This document shows positions 7,403 to 15,366 of a stretch of 19,601 nucleotides of DNA, one piece after another (the stretch's first letter is position 1; the number at the start of each line of letters is the position of its first letter). The stretch lies in the NCBI RefSeq assembly GCF_001545155.1, contig NZ_CP014226.1:1363524-1383124 (forward strand). Direction: 5' to 3'. The notes beneath the pieces were generated by a model. It was not told the DNA's origin, made no database searches, and saw only the letters and a program-made list of their open reading frames with translations. This DNA is from Halomonas chromatireducens. GTDB lineage: Bacteria; Pseudomonadota; Gammaproteobacteria; Pseudomonadales; Halomonadaceae. The position numbers and the translations under genes were made by a program.

Positions 7403-8095
7403 ATGAAGTACGGAATGCGTGAACGAGTGAGCGGGGCGATCATTTTGATCGCCCTGGCGGTGATCTTCGTACCGATGCTGTTTGACGATCCGGCGCCTCG
7501 CGACGAGCGCCCGCAGCCGGTCATGAGCATCGAACAGCCGGTACCGGTCGAGCGTCGCGATGTGCCCGACCCGCAGCCGCCGAGCAGCCTGGGGGAGATA
7601 CGTGGGCCTCAGGCGGCGGGCGAGGTCGGCTCGCCGCCTGAGCCTGTGGATATTGAACCTGCCGTAGAACCGGTGGAGGAAACGGCCGTTGTCGAGGTGC
7701 CGCCCGCAGATGTGATTCAGCCGGACACTGCGCAACAGGCCGACGAACCCCCGGTTCGGGAAGCGCCGGCCGAAGACCCCATTGCCGACCTGGCCCGGGC
7801 GGCATCCGAACGAATGGAGAGCCAACAGGCCGATCCTGCACCGACTACTACCCCTGCCACTCCTGCCGGTGAGTGGGCGGTGCAGGTTGGCAGCTTCGGT
7901 GAGCCGGGCAATGCCGAGCGGCTTCAGGCCCAACTGGAGGAGCAGGGCTTCACGGTCTACAACCGTCGGCGGGATAACAACATGACGACGGTGTATGTGG
8001 GTCCCTTTGATTCATCCGAGTCCGGCGAAAGCGCCATGGCGGAGCTGAAGGAGCAGGCCAACCTTCAGGGACTGCTGGTGCGGGTAAGGGAGTGA
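7403..8095 (+). CDS. dedD: SPOR-domain cell division protein (DedD family)
   Basis: 230 residues. A good ribosome binding site, AGGAGG at 7392-7397, precedes ATG 7403. The protein has a short cytoplasmic N-terminus, one membrane span (about residues 11-27, GAIILIALAVIFVPMLF), a long Pro/Glu-rich periplasmic linker of about 130 residues, and a C-terminal SPOR domain (about 152-230: GEWAVQVGSFGEPGNAERLQ, then a YNRRRDNNMTTVYVGPF stretch). SPOR domains bind denuded glycan at the septum, and DedD helps constriction in E. coli. Position between folC and cvpA is conserved. The linker is low-complexity and expected to be disordered. Confidence 0.9.
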   Translation: MKYGMRERVSGAIILIALAVIFVPMLFDDPAPRDERPQPVMSIEQPVPVERRDVPDPQPPSSLGEIRGPQAAGEVGSPPEPVDIEPAVEPVEETAVVEVPPADVIQPDTAQQADEPPVREAPAEDPIADLARAASERMESQQADPAPTTTPATPAGEWAVQVGSFGEPGNAERLQAQLEEQGFTVYNRRRDNNMTTVYVGPFDSSESGESAMAELKEQANLQGLLVRVRE

Positions 8096-8111
8096 CGTAA
8101 AGAGTGAGCCC

Positions 8112-8684
8112 ATGCTACTGACCTGGATCGACTGGATATTCCTCGGTGTACTGGCGGTGTCGACCCTGGCCGGCTTCATGCGCGGCCTGATTCGCGAAGG
8201 CCTCGGACTCGCCGCCTGGATCATCGCCCTGCTTGCGGCACGGCTGCTGGCCGAGCCGGTGGCCGACCTGCTGGCGGGTTTCATCGACAACGCCGATGGT
8301 CGTCTGGTGCTGGCCTTCGTACTGGTGATTCTCGGGGTGATCCTGCTCTGTGGCATCGTCATCCGCATGGTGCATGCGGCAGTGGAGTGGGTGGGCATGG
8401 GATTCTTCAATCGCGTGGCCGGCGCCTGCTTCGGCGTGGCGCGTGGCGCGGCGATACTGATCATCGCCACCATCCTGATCACGCTGACACCGTTGGCCCA
8501 GCTTCAGGCCTGGCAGGAAGCCGAGCTGAGACCCGCCTTCGAGCAACTGCGTGATTGGGCGGTCAGCCAGCTCGAGGCCTGGGAGGATCGCGTGCCCGAG
8601 ACGCCTGAATCCTGGCGAAACCTGTCGTTTCCGGAAGGCCGCGAAGCCACTGAACCCGAGGTGCCCGAAGAGCGCACGCTCTGA
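8112..8684 (+). CDS. cvpA: CvpA family inner-membrane protein
   Basis: 190 residues starting MLLTWIDWIFLGVLAVSTLA, with four predicted membrane helices (about 5-23, 27-47, 63-85 and 100-125) and a soluble acidic C-terminus of about 60 residues. The pattern DW..L.....S...G..RG..RE......W in the first 45 residues is typical of CvpA, named for its effect on colicin V production and linked in enterobacteria to envelope stress and bile tolerance. The biochemical role is not settled. It begins 16 bp after dedD and lies upstream of purF, the usual arrangement. No damage is seen. Confidence 0.93.
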   Translation: MLLTWIDWIFLGVLAVSTLAGFMRGLIREGLGLAAWIIALLAARLLAEPVADLLAGFIDNADGRLVLAFVLVILGVILLCGIVIRMVHAAVEWVGMGFFNRVAGACFGVARGAAILIIATILITLTPLAQLQAWQEAELRPAFEQLRDWAVSQLEAWEDRVPETPESWRNLSFPEGREATEPEVPEERTL

Positions 8685-8844
8685 CGGCGCGTTATGGAAT
8701 ACAAGTTCTGAAGCACCTGTTTGAAGCATGTGTTTTACGTCGGCTCTGACCCGCCGATTCACGATGATTGACCCCGACGCAGCGTACGAAAAGCGAACGA
8801 CAAGCCGGCCGAGTCCGGCCCCCATGGCAGCGAGGTAAGGTGGA

Positions 8845-10287
8845 ATGTGCGGTATCGTGGGCCTTCTGGCCAAGCAGACCGTCAACCAGGCGATCTATGA
8901 CGCCCTGACAGTGCTACAGCATCGCGGACAGGATGCCGCCGGCATGATGACTTGGAGCGAAGGTCGCTTCCTGCTCCGCAAGAGCAATGGTCTGGTACGC
9001 GATGTCTTCCACACTCGCCACATGGCGCGACTGAAGGGCAACGTGGGCATCGGCCATGTGCGTTACCCCACGGCAGGTTCGTCCAGCGAGGCGGAGTCCC
9101 AGCCCTTCTACGTCAACTCGCCCTACGGTATTTCCCTGGCGCACAACGGCAACCTGACCAACTCGGATCAGCTCAAGCAGGAGCTGTTCTCCTCCGATCT
9201 GCGCCACATCAATACCAGCTCCGACTCCGAGGTGCTGCTCAATGTCTTCGCCCATGAGCTGGGCAAGCAGGGACCGCACCTCGAGCCAGGCGACATCTTC
9301 GATGCCGTGCGTCGTGTCTATCGGCGCTGCCGGGGTGGCTATGCGGCCGTGGCGATCATCAACGGCTTCGGCCTGGTGGCTTTCCGTGACCCCAACGGCA
9401 TTCGTCCGGTGGTGTTCGGTACCCGCGACGAGGGCAACGGCCAGGAGGTGATGATCGCCTCGGAGTCGGTGGCGCTCGACGTGGGTGGCTTCGAACTGCA
9501 TCGCGACCTGGCGCCCGGCGAGGCGATCTTCGTCGACATGGAAGGCAATATCCACACGCAATCCTGCGCCGACCGGCCCAGTCTCTCGCCCTGCATCTTC
9601 GAACACGTCTACCTGGCCCGCCCGGACTCCATACTCGACGGGGCCTATGTCTACGGCACCCGCATGCAGATGGGCCGCAAGCTCGGCGACCGCATTCGCA
9701 GCGAATGGCCGGAGCACGACATCGATGTGGTCATCCCGATTCCCGATACGTCGCGCACCTCGGCGCCCGGGCAGACCCAGCGCAAGAAATCGGTGCGCCA
9801 GAAGCTCAACGCCATCGATATCGAGTTCGAGGGCAAGAACGTCCTGCTGGTGGATGACTCCATCGTGCGTGGCACCACCTGCAAGCAGATCATCCAGATG
9901 GCCCGGGAGGCCGGTGCCAACAAGGTGTACTTCGCCTCGGCGGCACCGCCGGTGCGCTATCCTAACGTCTACGGGATCGACATGCCGGCCGCCACGGAGC
10001 TGATTGCCCATGGTCGCAGTGAAGCGGAGGTGGGTGAGCTGATCGGAGCCGACAGGATCTTCTATCAGGACCTGGACGACCTCAAGGCGGCCTGCCGTGA
10101 AGTGAACCCGGAGCTGGCCACTTTTGATTGCTCGGTCTTCGACGGGCGCTACATCACCGGCGATATCGATGCCGGCTACCTGTCGGCGCTCGAGGCATCG
10201 CGCAACGACGCGGCCAAGCAGCAGCAGAGCACGGGCGGTCATGCGCTGGTGGGAATGCACAACCAGGACGACGACATCGACGATTGA
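8845..10287 (+). CDS. purF: Amidophosphoribosyltransferase (PurF) with an in-frame internal deletion
   Basis: PurF makes phosphoribosylamine from PRPP and glutamine, the first step of purine synthesis. The start MCGIVG (ATG 8845, after GAGGTAAGG) gives the N-terminal Cys nucleophile. The glutaminase half is complete: [43 protein letters not shown]. The PRTase half has [11 protein letters not shown] (to residue 307), then jumps to [17 protein letters not shown]. Homologues have about 27 residues between, of the form LELA..LG..YR.GFVKNRY.GRTFIM. That is the flexible loop that closes over PRPP and seals the ammonia channel. The PRPP motif [14 protein letters not shown] (from residue 331) follows intact. 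Length is 480 against about 505, matching the loss. Activity would be expected to fail. The joint is at 9765/9766, in frame. Confidence 0.93.
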   Translation: MCGIVGLLAKQTVNQAIYDALTVLQHRGQDAAGMMTWSEGRFLLRKSNGLVRDVFHTRHMARLKGNVGIGHVRYPTAGSSSEAESQPFYVNSPYGISLAHNGNLTNSDQLKQELFSSDLRHINTSSDSEVLLNVFAHELGKQGPHLEPGDIFDAVRRVYRRCRGGYAAVAIINGFGLVAFRDPNGIRPVVFGTRDEGNGQEVMIASESVALDVGGFELHRDLAPGEAIFVDMEGNIHTQSCADRPSLSPCIFEHVYLARPDSILDGAYVYGTRMQMGRKLGDRIRSEWPEHDIDVVIPIPDTSRTSAPGQTQRKKSVRQKLNAIDIEFEGKNVLLVDDSIVRGTTCKQIIQMAREAGANKVYFASAAPPVRYPNVYGIDMPAATELIAHGRSEAEVGELIGADRIFYQDLDDLKAACREVNPELATFDCSVFDGRYITGDIDAGYLSALEASRNDAAKQQQSTGGHALVGMHNQDDDIDD

Positions 10288-10359
10288 TTGCGGTTACCGC
10301 TATCCATCAATCTGGCCAAGAGCTCTCCACCACCGTAGCCACGAAGAAAGGGACTGAAC

Positions 10360-11556
10360 ATGCACGACGACCCGACACCGGAAGCGGCCTGGGCGCTGGA
10401 GACACAGGCGATTCGCACTGGGCACCAGCGCACTTTCGAGCAGGAGCACAGCGAGCCGATCTTCCCCACTTCGAGCTTCGTTTATGGCAGTGCCGCGGAG
10501 GCCGCGCGGAAATTCGGTGGTGAAGAGGCCGGCAACGTCTACTCGCGCTTCACCAATCCCACGGTGCATACCTTCGAGCGGCGTCTTGCGGTCATGGAAG
10601 GGGGCGAGCGCTGCGTGGCCACCAGTTCCGGCATGTCGGCCATTCTGGCAACGGTCATGGCGTTGCTTTCGGCGGGAGACGAGATCGTCGCCTCACGCTC
10701 GCTGTTCGGTTCGACGGTCAGCCTGTTCGACAAGTATTTCGGCAAGCTGGGCATCACCACACGCTATGTGGAGTTGTCGGATCTCGCGGCCTGGGAAGCG
10801 GCCATCACGCCGAATACCCGGCTGCTGTTCGCCGAGACGCCCTCCAATCCGCTTTCGGAGGTCGTCGACATCGCGGCGCTGGCGGAGATCGCCCATCGTC
10901 ATGATGCGCTGCTGGCCATCGACAACTGCTTCCTGACGCCCGCTCTACAGCGGCCGCTGGCGCTGGGGGCCGATCTGGTCATCCACTCGGCCACCAAGTA
11001 CCTGGATGGCCAGGGCAGGGCAGTAGGGGGGGCGGTGGTCGGGCGCAACCAGGAGCTGGAGGAGGTCTTCGGTGTGGTACGCACCTGCGGCCCCTGCCTG
11101 AGCCCCTTCAACGCCTGGATCTTTACCAAGGGGCTTGAAACCTTGAGCCTGCGCATGCGTGCCCATTGCGATAGTGCGCTGGCGCTGGCGCAGTGGCTGG
11201 AGAGCCATCCGGCGGTTGAGCGGGTCCACTATAGCGGCCTTGAGCACCATCCCCAGCATGCGCTGGCATCGCGTCAACAGCAGGGCTTCGGCGCGGTGCT
11301 CGGCTTCGAGGTGAAGGGCGGGCGTGAAGGTGCCTGGACGGTCATCGATGCCACGCGAATGCTCTCTATTACGGGCAACCTGGGTGACGTCAAGACCACC
11401 ATCACCCATCCGGCCACCACGACCCATGGTCGCCTCTCGGATGACCAGAAAGCCGCTGCAGGCATCACAGAGGGTTTGATTCGAGTGGCAGTGGGGCTGG
11501 AATCCCTGGACGATATCCGCATCGACCTGGCGCGGGGGCTCGACGCCCTGGCTTGA
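10360..11556 (+). CDS. metZ: O-succinylhomoserine sulfhydrylase (MetZ), PLP-dependent
   Basis: MetZ converts O-succinylhomoserine and sulfide to homocysteine, the direct-sulfhydrylation route to methionine used by Pseudomonas relatives. 398 residues; Cys/Met-metabolism PLP fold. Visible are YSRFTNPTVHTFERRLA (Tyr and Arg contacts to the neighbouring subunit's PLP), ATSSGMSAI, LFAETPSNPLSEVVDI, AIDNCFLTPALQ, and HSATKYLDGQGR with the PLP lysine K213. SITGNLGDVKTTITHPATTTH and GLIRVAVGLESLDDI close the fold. ATG 10360 is preceded by AAAGGGA, 73 bp after purF, as in Pseudomonas. A cystathionine gamma-synthase reading is less likely given the purF-metZ context. No damage is seen. Confidence 0.93.
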   Translation: MHDDPTPEAAWALETQAIRTGHQRTFEQEHSEPIFPTSSFVYGSAAEAARKFGGEEAGNVYSRFTNPTVHTFERRLAVMEGGERCVATSSGMSAILATVMALLSAGDEIVASRSLFGSTVSLFDKYFGKLGITTRYVELSDLAAWEAAITPNTRLLFAETPSNPLSEVVDIAALAEIAHRHDALLAIDNCFLTPALQRPLALGADLVIHSATKYLDGQGRAVGGAVVGRNQELEEVFGVVRTCGPCLSPFNAWIFTKGLETLSLRMRAHCDSALALAQWLESHPAVERVHYSGLEHHPQHALASRQQQGFGAVLGFEVKGGREGAWTVIDATRMLSITGNLGDVKTTITHPATTTHGRLSDDQKAAAGITEGLIRVAVGLESLDDIRIDLARGLDALA

Positions 11557-11743
11557 GCTGTCGAACGGTCGGCGTTTGGCGTGGTCTTGCGGGCATCCCC
11601 AAGGGCTTGGGCATCTGCTGTAGCCGGCCGTTTTACCAATAGCGTCATTTTTTTGAACGTTGCATTCGGCTTTTTTCAGCAGATGCTCATACTGCGCTGC
11701 GGTAAGCTTCGTCTCGTTATAGTCTTCATTCCGCGAGGGCGAT

Positions 11744-12298
11744 ATGTGGCGTAATACCCGCTCAGGCTGGGGCCTGGTCAGCATATTCCTACACTGGCTC
11801 AGTGCCCTGGTCATCGTCGGGCTCTTCGTTCTTGGCTGGTGGATGACGGGCCTGGGCTATTTCGATGCCTGGTATAACCTCGCGCCCTGGTGGCACCGCT
11901 CCATTGGCATGCTGCTGCTGTTCGCCACGCTGCTGAGACTGTGCTGGCGCTTCATTCAGCCGACGCCTGCCGCTCAAGGCAGCCGGCTTGAGCGAATCGC
12001 CGCACATCTGGGCCATACTGCCCTCTATGTACTGATGCTGCTGGTCATGGTCAGTGGCTACCTGATCTCCACTGCGAGAGGGCGTGGGATCAGTGTCTTT
12101 GACTGGTTCGAAGTGCCGGCATTGATCAGCCACCTGCCTAACCAGGCCAGTATCGCGGGTGAGGTCCACTGGTACAGTGCGTTGGCCTTGATGTTGCTGG
12201 CCGCTGGCCATGCCCTGGCGGCATTCAAGCACCACTACCTCGATCGCCACGATACCCTGACCCGTATGTTGAATCCGGCGCGTTCGCGGCGCCGGTGA
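11744..12298 (+). CDS. Cytochrome b561 family protein
   Basis: 184 residues with four membrane helices (about 11-32, 45-64, 83-105 and 144-163) and b-type heme ligands as paired His: HW near residue 17, H51 in WWHRSIGM, H90 in HTALYVL and H141/H156 in the HWYSALALMLLAAGHAL helix. This is the bacterial YodB/CybB type, which moves electrons between quinol and periplasmic acceptors or superoxide. The ribosome binding site is GAGGG just upstream of ATG 11744. The ORF ends at TGA 12298, 42 bp before the yceI start. A cytochrome b561 next to YceI is a recurrent pair (as with E. coli yceJ-yceI), so the two are probably co-transcribed. Confidence 0.9.
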   Translation: MWRNTRSGWGLVSIFLHWLSALVIVGLFVLGWWMTGLGYFDAWYNLAPWWHRSIGMLLLFATLLRLCWRFIQPTPAAQGSRLERIAAHLGHTALYVLMLLVMVSGYLISTARGRGISVFDWFEVPALISHLPNQASIAGEVHWYSALALMLLAAGHALAAFKHHYLDRHDTLTRMLNPARSRRR

Positions 12299-12340
12299 CC
12301 GATGCGCCACTGGCGTACCATCACAAGGAGAACCACCTGT

Positions 12341-12937
12341 ATGCTGACCAACACGTTCAAGAAAACCGCGCTTGTCACCGCCCTGGGCGCCGCTTCCTTC
12401 GTCGGCTTCAGCCAGGCTCAGGCCGACGACTACGTGATCGACACCGAAGGCCAGCACGCCTTCATCCAGTTCAAGATCAACCACCTCGGCTACTCCTACA
12501 TTCTGGGCAACTTCGAGGCGTTTGAAGGGCAGTTCCACTATGACCCCGAGAACCTCGATGCCACGAGTGTCGAAATGGAAGTCCAGGTCAACAGCCTGAA
12601 CAGCAACCATGCCGAGCGCGACCGTCACTTCCTGAGCGATGACTTCCTGAGTGCCGGCGACTACCCGACGGCCACGTTCGTCTCCACCGGCTTCGAGCCG
12701 ACAGGCGATAACGAGGGAGTGATCACCGGCGACTTTACCCTCAAGGGGGAAACCCGCGAGATCGAGATGCCGGTCACGCTGGTCGGCGAAGGTGAGGACC
12801 CCTGGGGCAGCTACCGCGCCGGCTTTGAGGGAAGCACCATGTTGACGTTGGCCGACTACGGTATCGACATGAGCGATTTCCCGGAAGTGATGGAAGAGCT
12901 TGAGCTCTACGTCACCTTCGAGGGTGTGCGTCAGTAA
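12341..12937 (+). CDS. yceI: Periplasmic YceI family polyisoprenoid-binding protein
   Basis: 198 residues. ATG 12341 is chosen: AAGGAG at 12325-12330 is well placed and a clean Sec signal peptide follows (KKTALVTALGAASFVGFSQA, cleavage after QAQA). The in-frame ATG at 12302 would add 13 Arg/Thr-rich residues unlike a signal peptide. The mature protein has YceI lipocalin-like motifs: DTEGQHAFIQFKINHLGYSY, SLNSNHAERDRHFLSDDFL, YPTATFVST, DPWGSYRAGFEG and the end FEGVRQ. Family members bind long polyisoprenoids such as octaprenyl lipids in a barrel. The usual DLGPAS near the C-terminus is replaced by DMSDFPEVME, a divergence that may alter the barrel mouth. It follows the cytochrome b561 gene directly. 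Confidence 0.92.
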   Translation: MLTNTFKKTALVTALGAASFVGFSQAQADDYVIDTEGQHAFIQFKINHLGYSYILGNFEAFEGQFHYDPENLDATSVEMEVQVNSLNSNHAERDRHFLSDDFLSAGDYPTATFVSTGFEPTGDNEGVITGDFTLKGETREIEMPVTLVGEGEDPWGSYRAGFEGSTMLTLADYGIDMSDFPEVMEELELYVTFEGVRQ

Positions 12938-12965
12938 GCACATGTAGATTACCCGCCTGATTGAT

Positions 12966-12991
12966 GCACCCTCGGCTCAAGCCGGGGGTGC
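12966..12991 (+). terminator. Hairpin after yceI, probable terminator
   Basis: GCACCCTCGGC (12966-12976) pairs with GCCGGGGGTGC (12981-12991) around loop TCAA: 11 bp with one T-G pair. It lies 29 bp after the yceI stop and before the MATE gene. It lacks a clear T-run downstream, so termination efficiency is uncertain. Confidence 0.5.
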
Positions 12992-13079
12992 GTCCGTAAG
13001 GGGACCACGCCACGTTCCGAGTAGACGTTCCATTGGAGCGCACAGTGACATGAAGAGTTTATACTTGTAGTGATATCTA

Positions 13080-14498
13080 ATGGATAATCGGCTGTCGGCA
13101 ACGCCCCAGTCTGCCACGTCCCCCTCCCTCGGCTTGACCCTGTGGCGCCAGACCTGGCCCATGGCCATCGGCGTGCTGGCGCTGCTCGGCTTCCAGCTGG
13201 TGGACAGTGCCTTTATCGCTCGGCTGGGTACTGCCCCTTTGGCTGCCCAATCCTTCACCTTTCCGCTATCGTTTTTGGTCATCGGTGTGCAGGTCGGGCT
13301 GGGCATCGCGATTGCTGCCATGATCTCCCGTACGCTTGGGGCGGGTGAGCAGGAACGTGCCCGGCGACTGGGCTCGCTGGTGCTGGTGGCAGGTACCGTC
13401 CTTATCGCGTTGCTGGCGCTGCTGCTCTGGTGGGTGCAGGAGCCGGTGTTCGCTCTTCTGGGAGCCGACACCGCAACACGTGGGTTGATACGTGCCTACT
13501 GGGCACCACAGCTGCTGGCTGCCTGGTTGGGTGCCGCGCTCTACTTTGGCTACAGCCTGTTTCGCGCCCATGGCGATACGCGATTGCCCGGCAAGCTGAT
13601 GGTCATCACCAGCCTTGTCAATCTGGTGCTCGACCCATTGTTGATCTTTGGTATCGGCCCCTGGGAAGGACTGGGACTTCCCGGCGCCGCCTGGGCAACA
13701 ACGCTGGCATTCGCCTGTGGCCTGCTGGTGCTGGGGCGTCGCCTGTTGCGGGCCGATTGGCTGTCGGGTCGTGGACTGGGAGGGGAGCTTGCTCGCTCGG
13801 CACGCCCCTTTGCCGGTATTGCTGGCCCCGCCATGATCAGCCAGTTGATGCCTCCTCTGGCAGCCGTGCTGGCAATCTCGGTGGTGGCGGGGCTCGGCGA
13901 AACCACGGTAGCGGCCTGGGGGTTGGCCAGCCGTCTCGAGACAGTGTCACTGATGGTCGTGCTGGCCATGACCATGTCTCTGCCTCCCTGGCTGGGGCGC
14001 TGCTACGGTGCCGGTGACTGGGACCAGATACATCGGCTCATGAAACTGGCGCTCAAGGTCGTCATGCTCTGGCAACTTGGACTCGGCGTGGTGATGGCGG
14101 GGGCAGCACCCTGGGTAGCGCTGGCGCTCTCCGGCAATCCGGAGGTGCGCGATGATCTGGCAACCTTGATTCGCTTTCTGTTGCCAAGCTACGCCCTGCT
14201 CGGCATCTGCATGCTGGTGGTTTCCGCGGGCAACGCCCTGGGCTGGCCGCTACGAGCCATGCTGCTCTCCTGTACGCGGCTCTTTATCTTCTACCTGCCT
14301 TGCCTATGGCTGGGGGCGCAGTTGGGGAGTCTGACCGGGCTTGCGTTGGGCGCAGCGACCGGCAACCTGCTGGCTGGATTGGCTGCGTGGCGCATGCTTC
14401 GGCGGATCCTGGACCGTCCCCAGCGGCGCGCACGTTGCCAGGAAGGTCTCGGTCCACATCGGCCAATCTCGGGCACCAGCTGCAACGGGCCGAACTAG
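13080..14498 (+). CDS. MATE family multidrug/Na+ efflux transporter
   Basis: 472 residues with about 12 membrane helices in two MatE repeats (about 24-185 and 245-405) and a basic, Cys-containing cytoplasmic tail. Family features are WPMAIGVLALLGFQLVDSAF, IARLGTAPLAAQSF in helix 2, GDTRLPGKLMVITSLVNLVLDPLLIFG at the end of the first half (a near-universal MATE pattern) and LASRLETVSLMVVLAM in the second. MATE pumps export cationic drugs or metabolites in exchange for Na+ or H+; the substrate is not readable here. ATG 13080 has no Shine-Dalgarno sequence. A TATACT box at 13060-13065 lies so close that the transcript could start just before the ATG, nearly leaderless. No regulator gene adjoins it. 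Confidence 0.88.
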   Translation: MDNRLSATPQSATSPSLGLTLWRQTWPMAIGVLALLGFQLVDSAFIARLGTAPLAAQSFTFPLSFLVIGVQVGLGIAIAAMISRTLGAGEQERARRLGSLVLVAGTVLIALLALLLWWVQEPVFALLGADTATRGLIRAYWAPQLLAAWLGAALYFGYSLFRAHGDTRLPGKLMVITSLVNLVLDPLLIFGIGPWEGLGLPGAAWATTLAFACGLLVLGRRLLRADWLSGRGLGGELARSARPFAGIAGPAMISQLMPPLAAVLAISVVAGLGETTVAAWGLASRLETVSLMVVLAMTMSLPPWLGRCYGAGDWDQIHRLMKLALKVVMLWQLGLGVVMAGAAPWVALALSGNPEVRDDLATLIRFLLPSYALLGICMLVVSAGNALGWPLRAMLLSCTRLFIFYLPCLWLGAQLGSLTGLALGAATGNLLAGLAAWRMLRRILDRPQRRARCQEGLGPHRPISGTSCNGPN

Positions 14499-14573
14499 TT
14501 GGGTTTTTCCGTGTCAGGGTAGGGTGGGTGGCCATTCAGCCACAGACCTGTCCATGACGAATCGGAGTGATAA

Positions 14574-15041
14574 ATGAAAGTAGTCAAGCTTGTAGCAACG
14601 GCCCTTGTGACACTGGGCATGGCATCACCGGCCATGGCACAGCAGTCCATGCAGGCTCCGCCGCAGCAAGGTGACCAGGTTGATCAGCTCAACGAACTGC
14701 TGGACCTGGACGAAGGCCAGCAGCAGGAGATTCGGGGGCTTCTCGACGACGCTCAGCAGCGTTTGCAGCCCAAGGAGCAGGAGGCACAGGCTCTGCAGAC
14801 TGCACTGGGCGACCATATCGATCCCAATTTTGATGAAACCGCGATTCGTCAGGATGCAACCAGGTTGGGTGAGCTGACCGGCGAGCTTGCTGCAGAAACG
14901 ACCCTTCTGCAGGCCAGAGTGGAGGCTGTCTTTACCGAAGAGCAGCGTAACCAGCTTGAAGAGGTGATGGCACAGCAGCAGCAGCAGATGAACCAGATGC
15001 AGGAGCAGATGCAGCAGCAGCAGGCTCCCCCCGCGCAATAA
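14574..15041 (+). CDS. Small secreted Spy/CpxP-like protein with Gln-rich tail
   Basis: 155 residues after a good ribosome binding site (GGAG). A Sec signal peptide (residues 1-22, VKLVATALVTLGMASPAMA, cleavage AMA/QQ) leads to a helical mature protein with LDLDEGQQQEIRGLLDDAQQRL and FTEEQRNQLEEVM. The second is an LTxxQ-like element of the Spy/CpxP periplasmic chaperone family. Residues about 133-155 are almost only Gln, Met and Glu, ending QQQQAPPAQ, encoded by CAG/ATG repeats. Homology to Spy is by pattern only; the helical repeats suggest metal or envelope-stress binding, but no metal site is evident. It lies alone between the MATE gene and a 325-bp gap. Confidence 0.6.
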   Translation: MKVVKLVATALVTLGMASPAMAQQSMQAPPQQGDQVDQLNELLDLDEGQQQEIRGLLDDAQQRLQPKEQEAQALQTALGDHIDPNFDETAIRQDATRLGELTGELAAETTLLQARVEAVFTEEQRNQLEEVMAQQQQQMNQMQEQMQQQQAPPAQ

Positions 15042-15366
15042 TATCTCCTGACCGTCGGCGGTATGCCGCTGAAAGGTCATCTATGGGCGCCGCCGGGCCG
15101 AGAGCCTGGTGGCGTCCTGCCATAGGCACATGTCCTCCCTCTTCCTTCCCCCTTGTTTGCCCTTCCTACCCCGTTGTCTCCATGACAGGCTATTGGCGCC
15201 AAATGACCGCGGTCTTTAATCATGTCTACGCGTCCTGAACGACTCCAAGGCGGTCACGATCTGAACTGCTCACACCAGGTGGGTGATGTTGCTGATTGGC
15301 CACAAAACAATGGCCCTGCCGGATTTACCCGGCAGGGCCATTTCGTTGGTTGGGTGGGTGACAGGC
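15042..15366. other. Intergenic stretch without a credible gene
   Basis: Between the secreted Gln-rich protein (plus) and the NCS2 permease (minus), which converge. It holds a pyrimidine-rich run around 15130-15180 and the strong permease terminator at 15311-15340. No conserved protein or RNA gene was recognised in the rest. Confidence 0.6.
15311..15340 (-). terminator. Rho-independent terminator of the NCS2 permease gene
   Basis: TGGCCCTGCCGG (15311-15322) pairs perfectly over 12 bp with CCGGCAGGGCCA (15329-15340), loop ATTTAC. On the minus strand the stem is followed by TTGTTTTGTG, a T-rich tail, 27 bp past the permease stop. The plus side (TTTCGTT) is also weakly T-rich, so it may act in both directions for the converging genes. 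Confidence 0.85.

Noticed and set aside
8685..8844. PurR-type operator before purF
   Set aside because: No match to the ACGCAAACGTTTGCGT-type palindrome; only a weak 5-bp hairpin near 8805-8820.
8914..10260. 448-codon minus-strand open frame opposite purF
   Set aside because: Shadow frame. The plus strand encodes clear PurF motifs throughout.
11557..11743. Promoter and terminator between metZ and the cytochrome b561 gene
   Set aside because: A TATAGT box at 11718-11723 lacks a suitable -35, and the CCCAA/TTGGG hairpin near 11597 has a tiny stem without a T-run.
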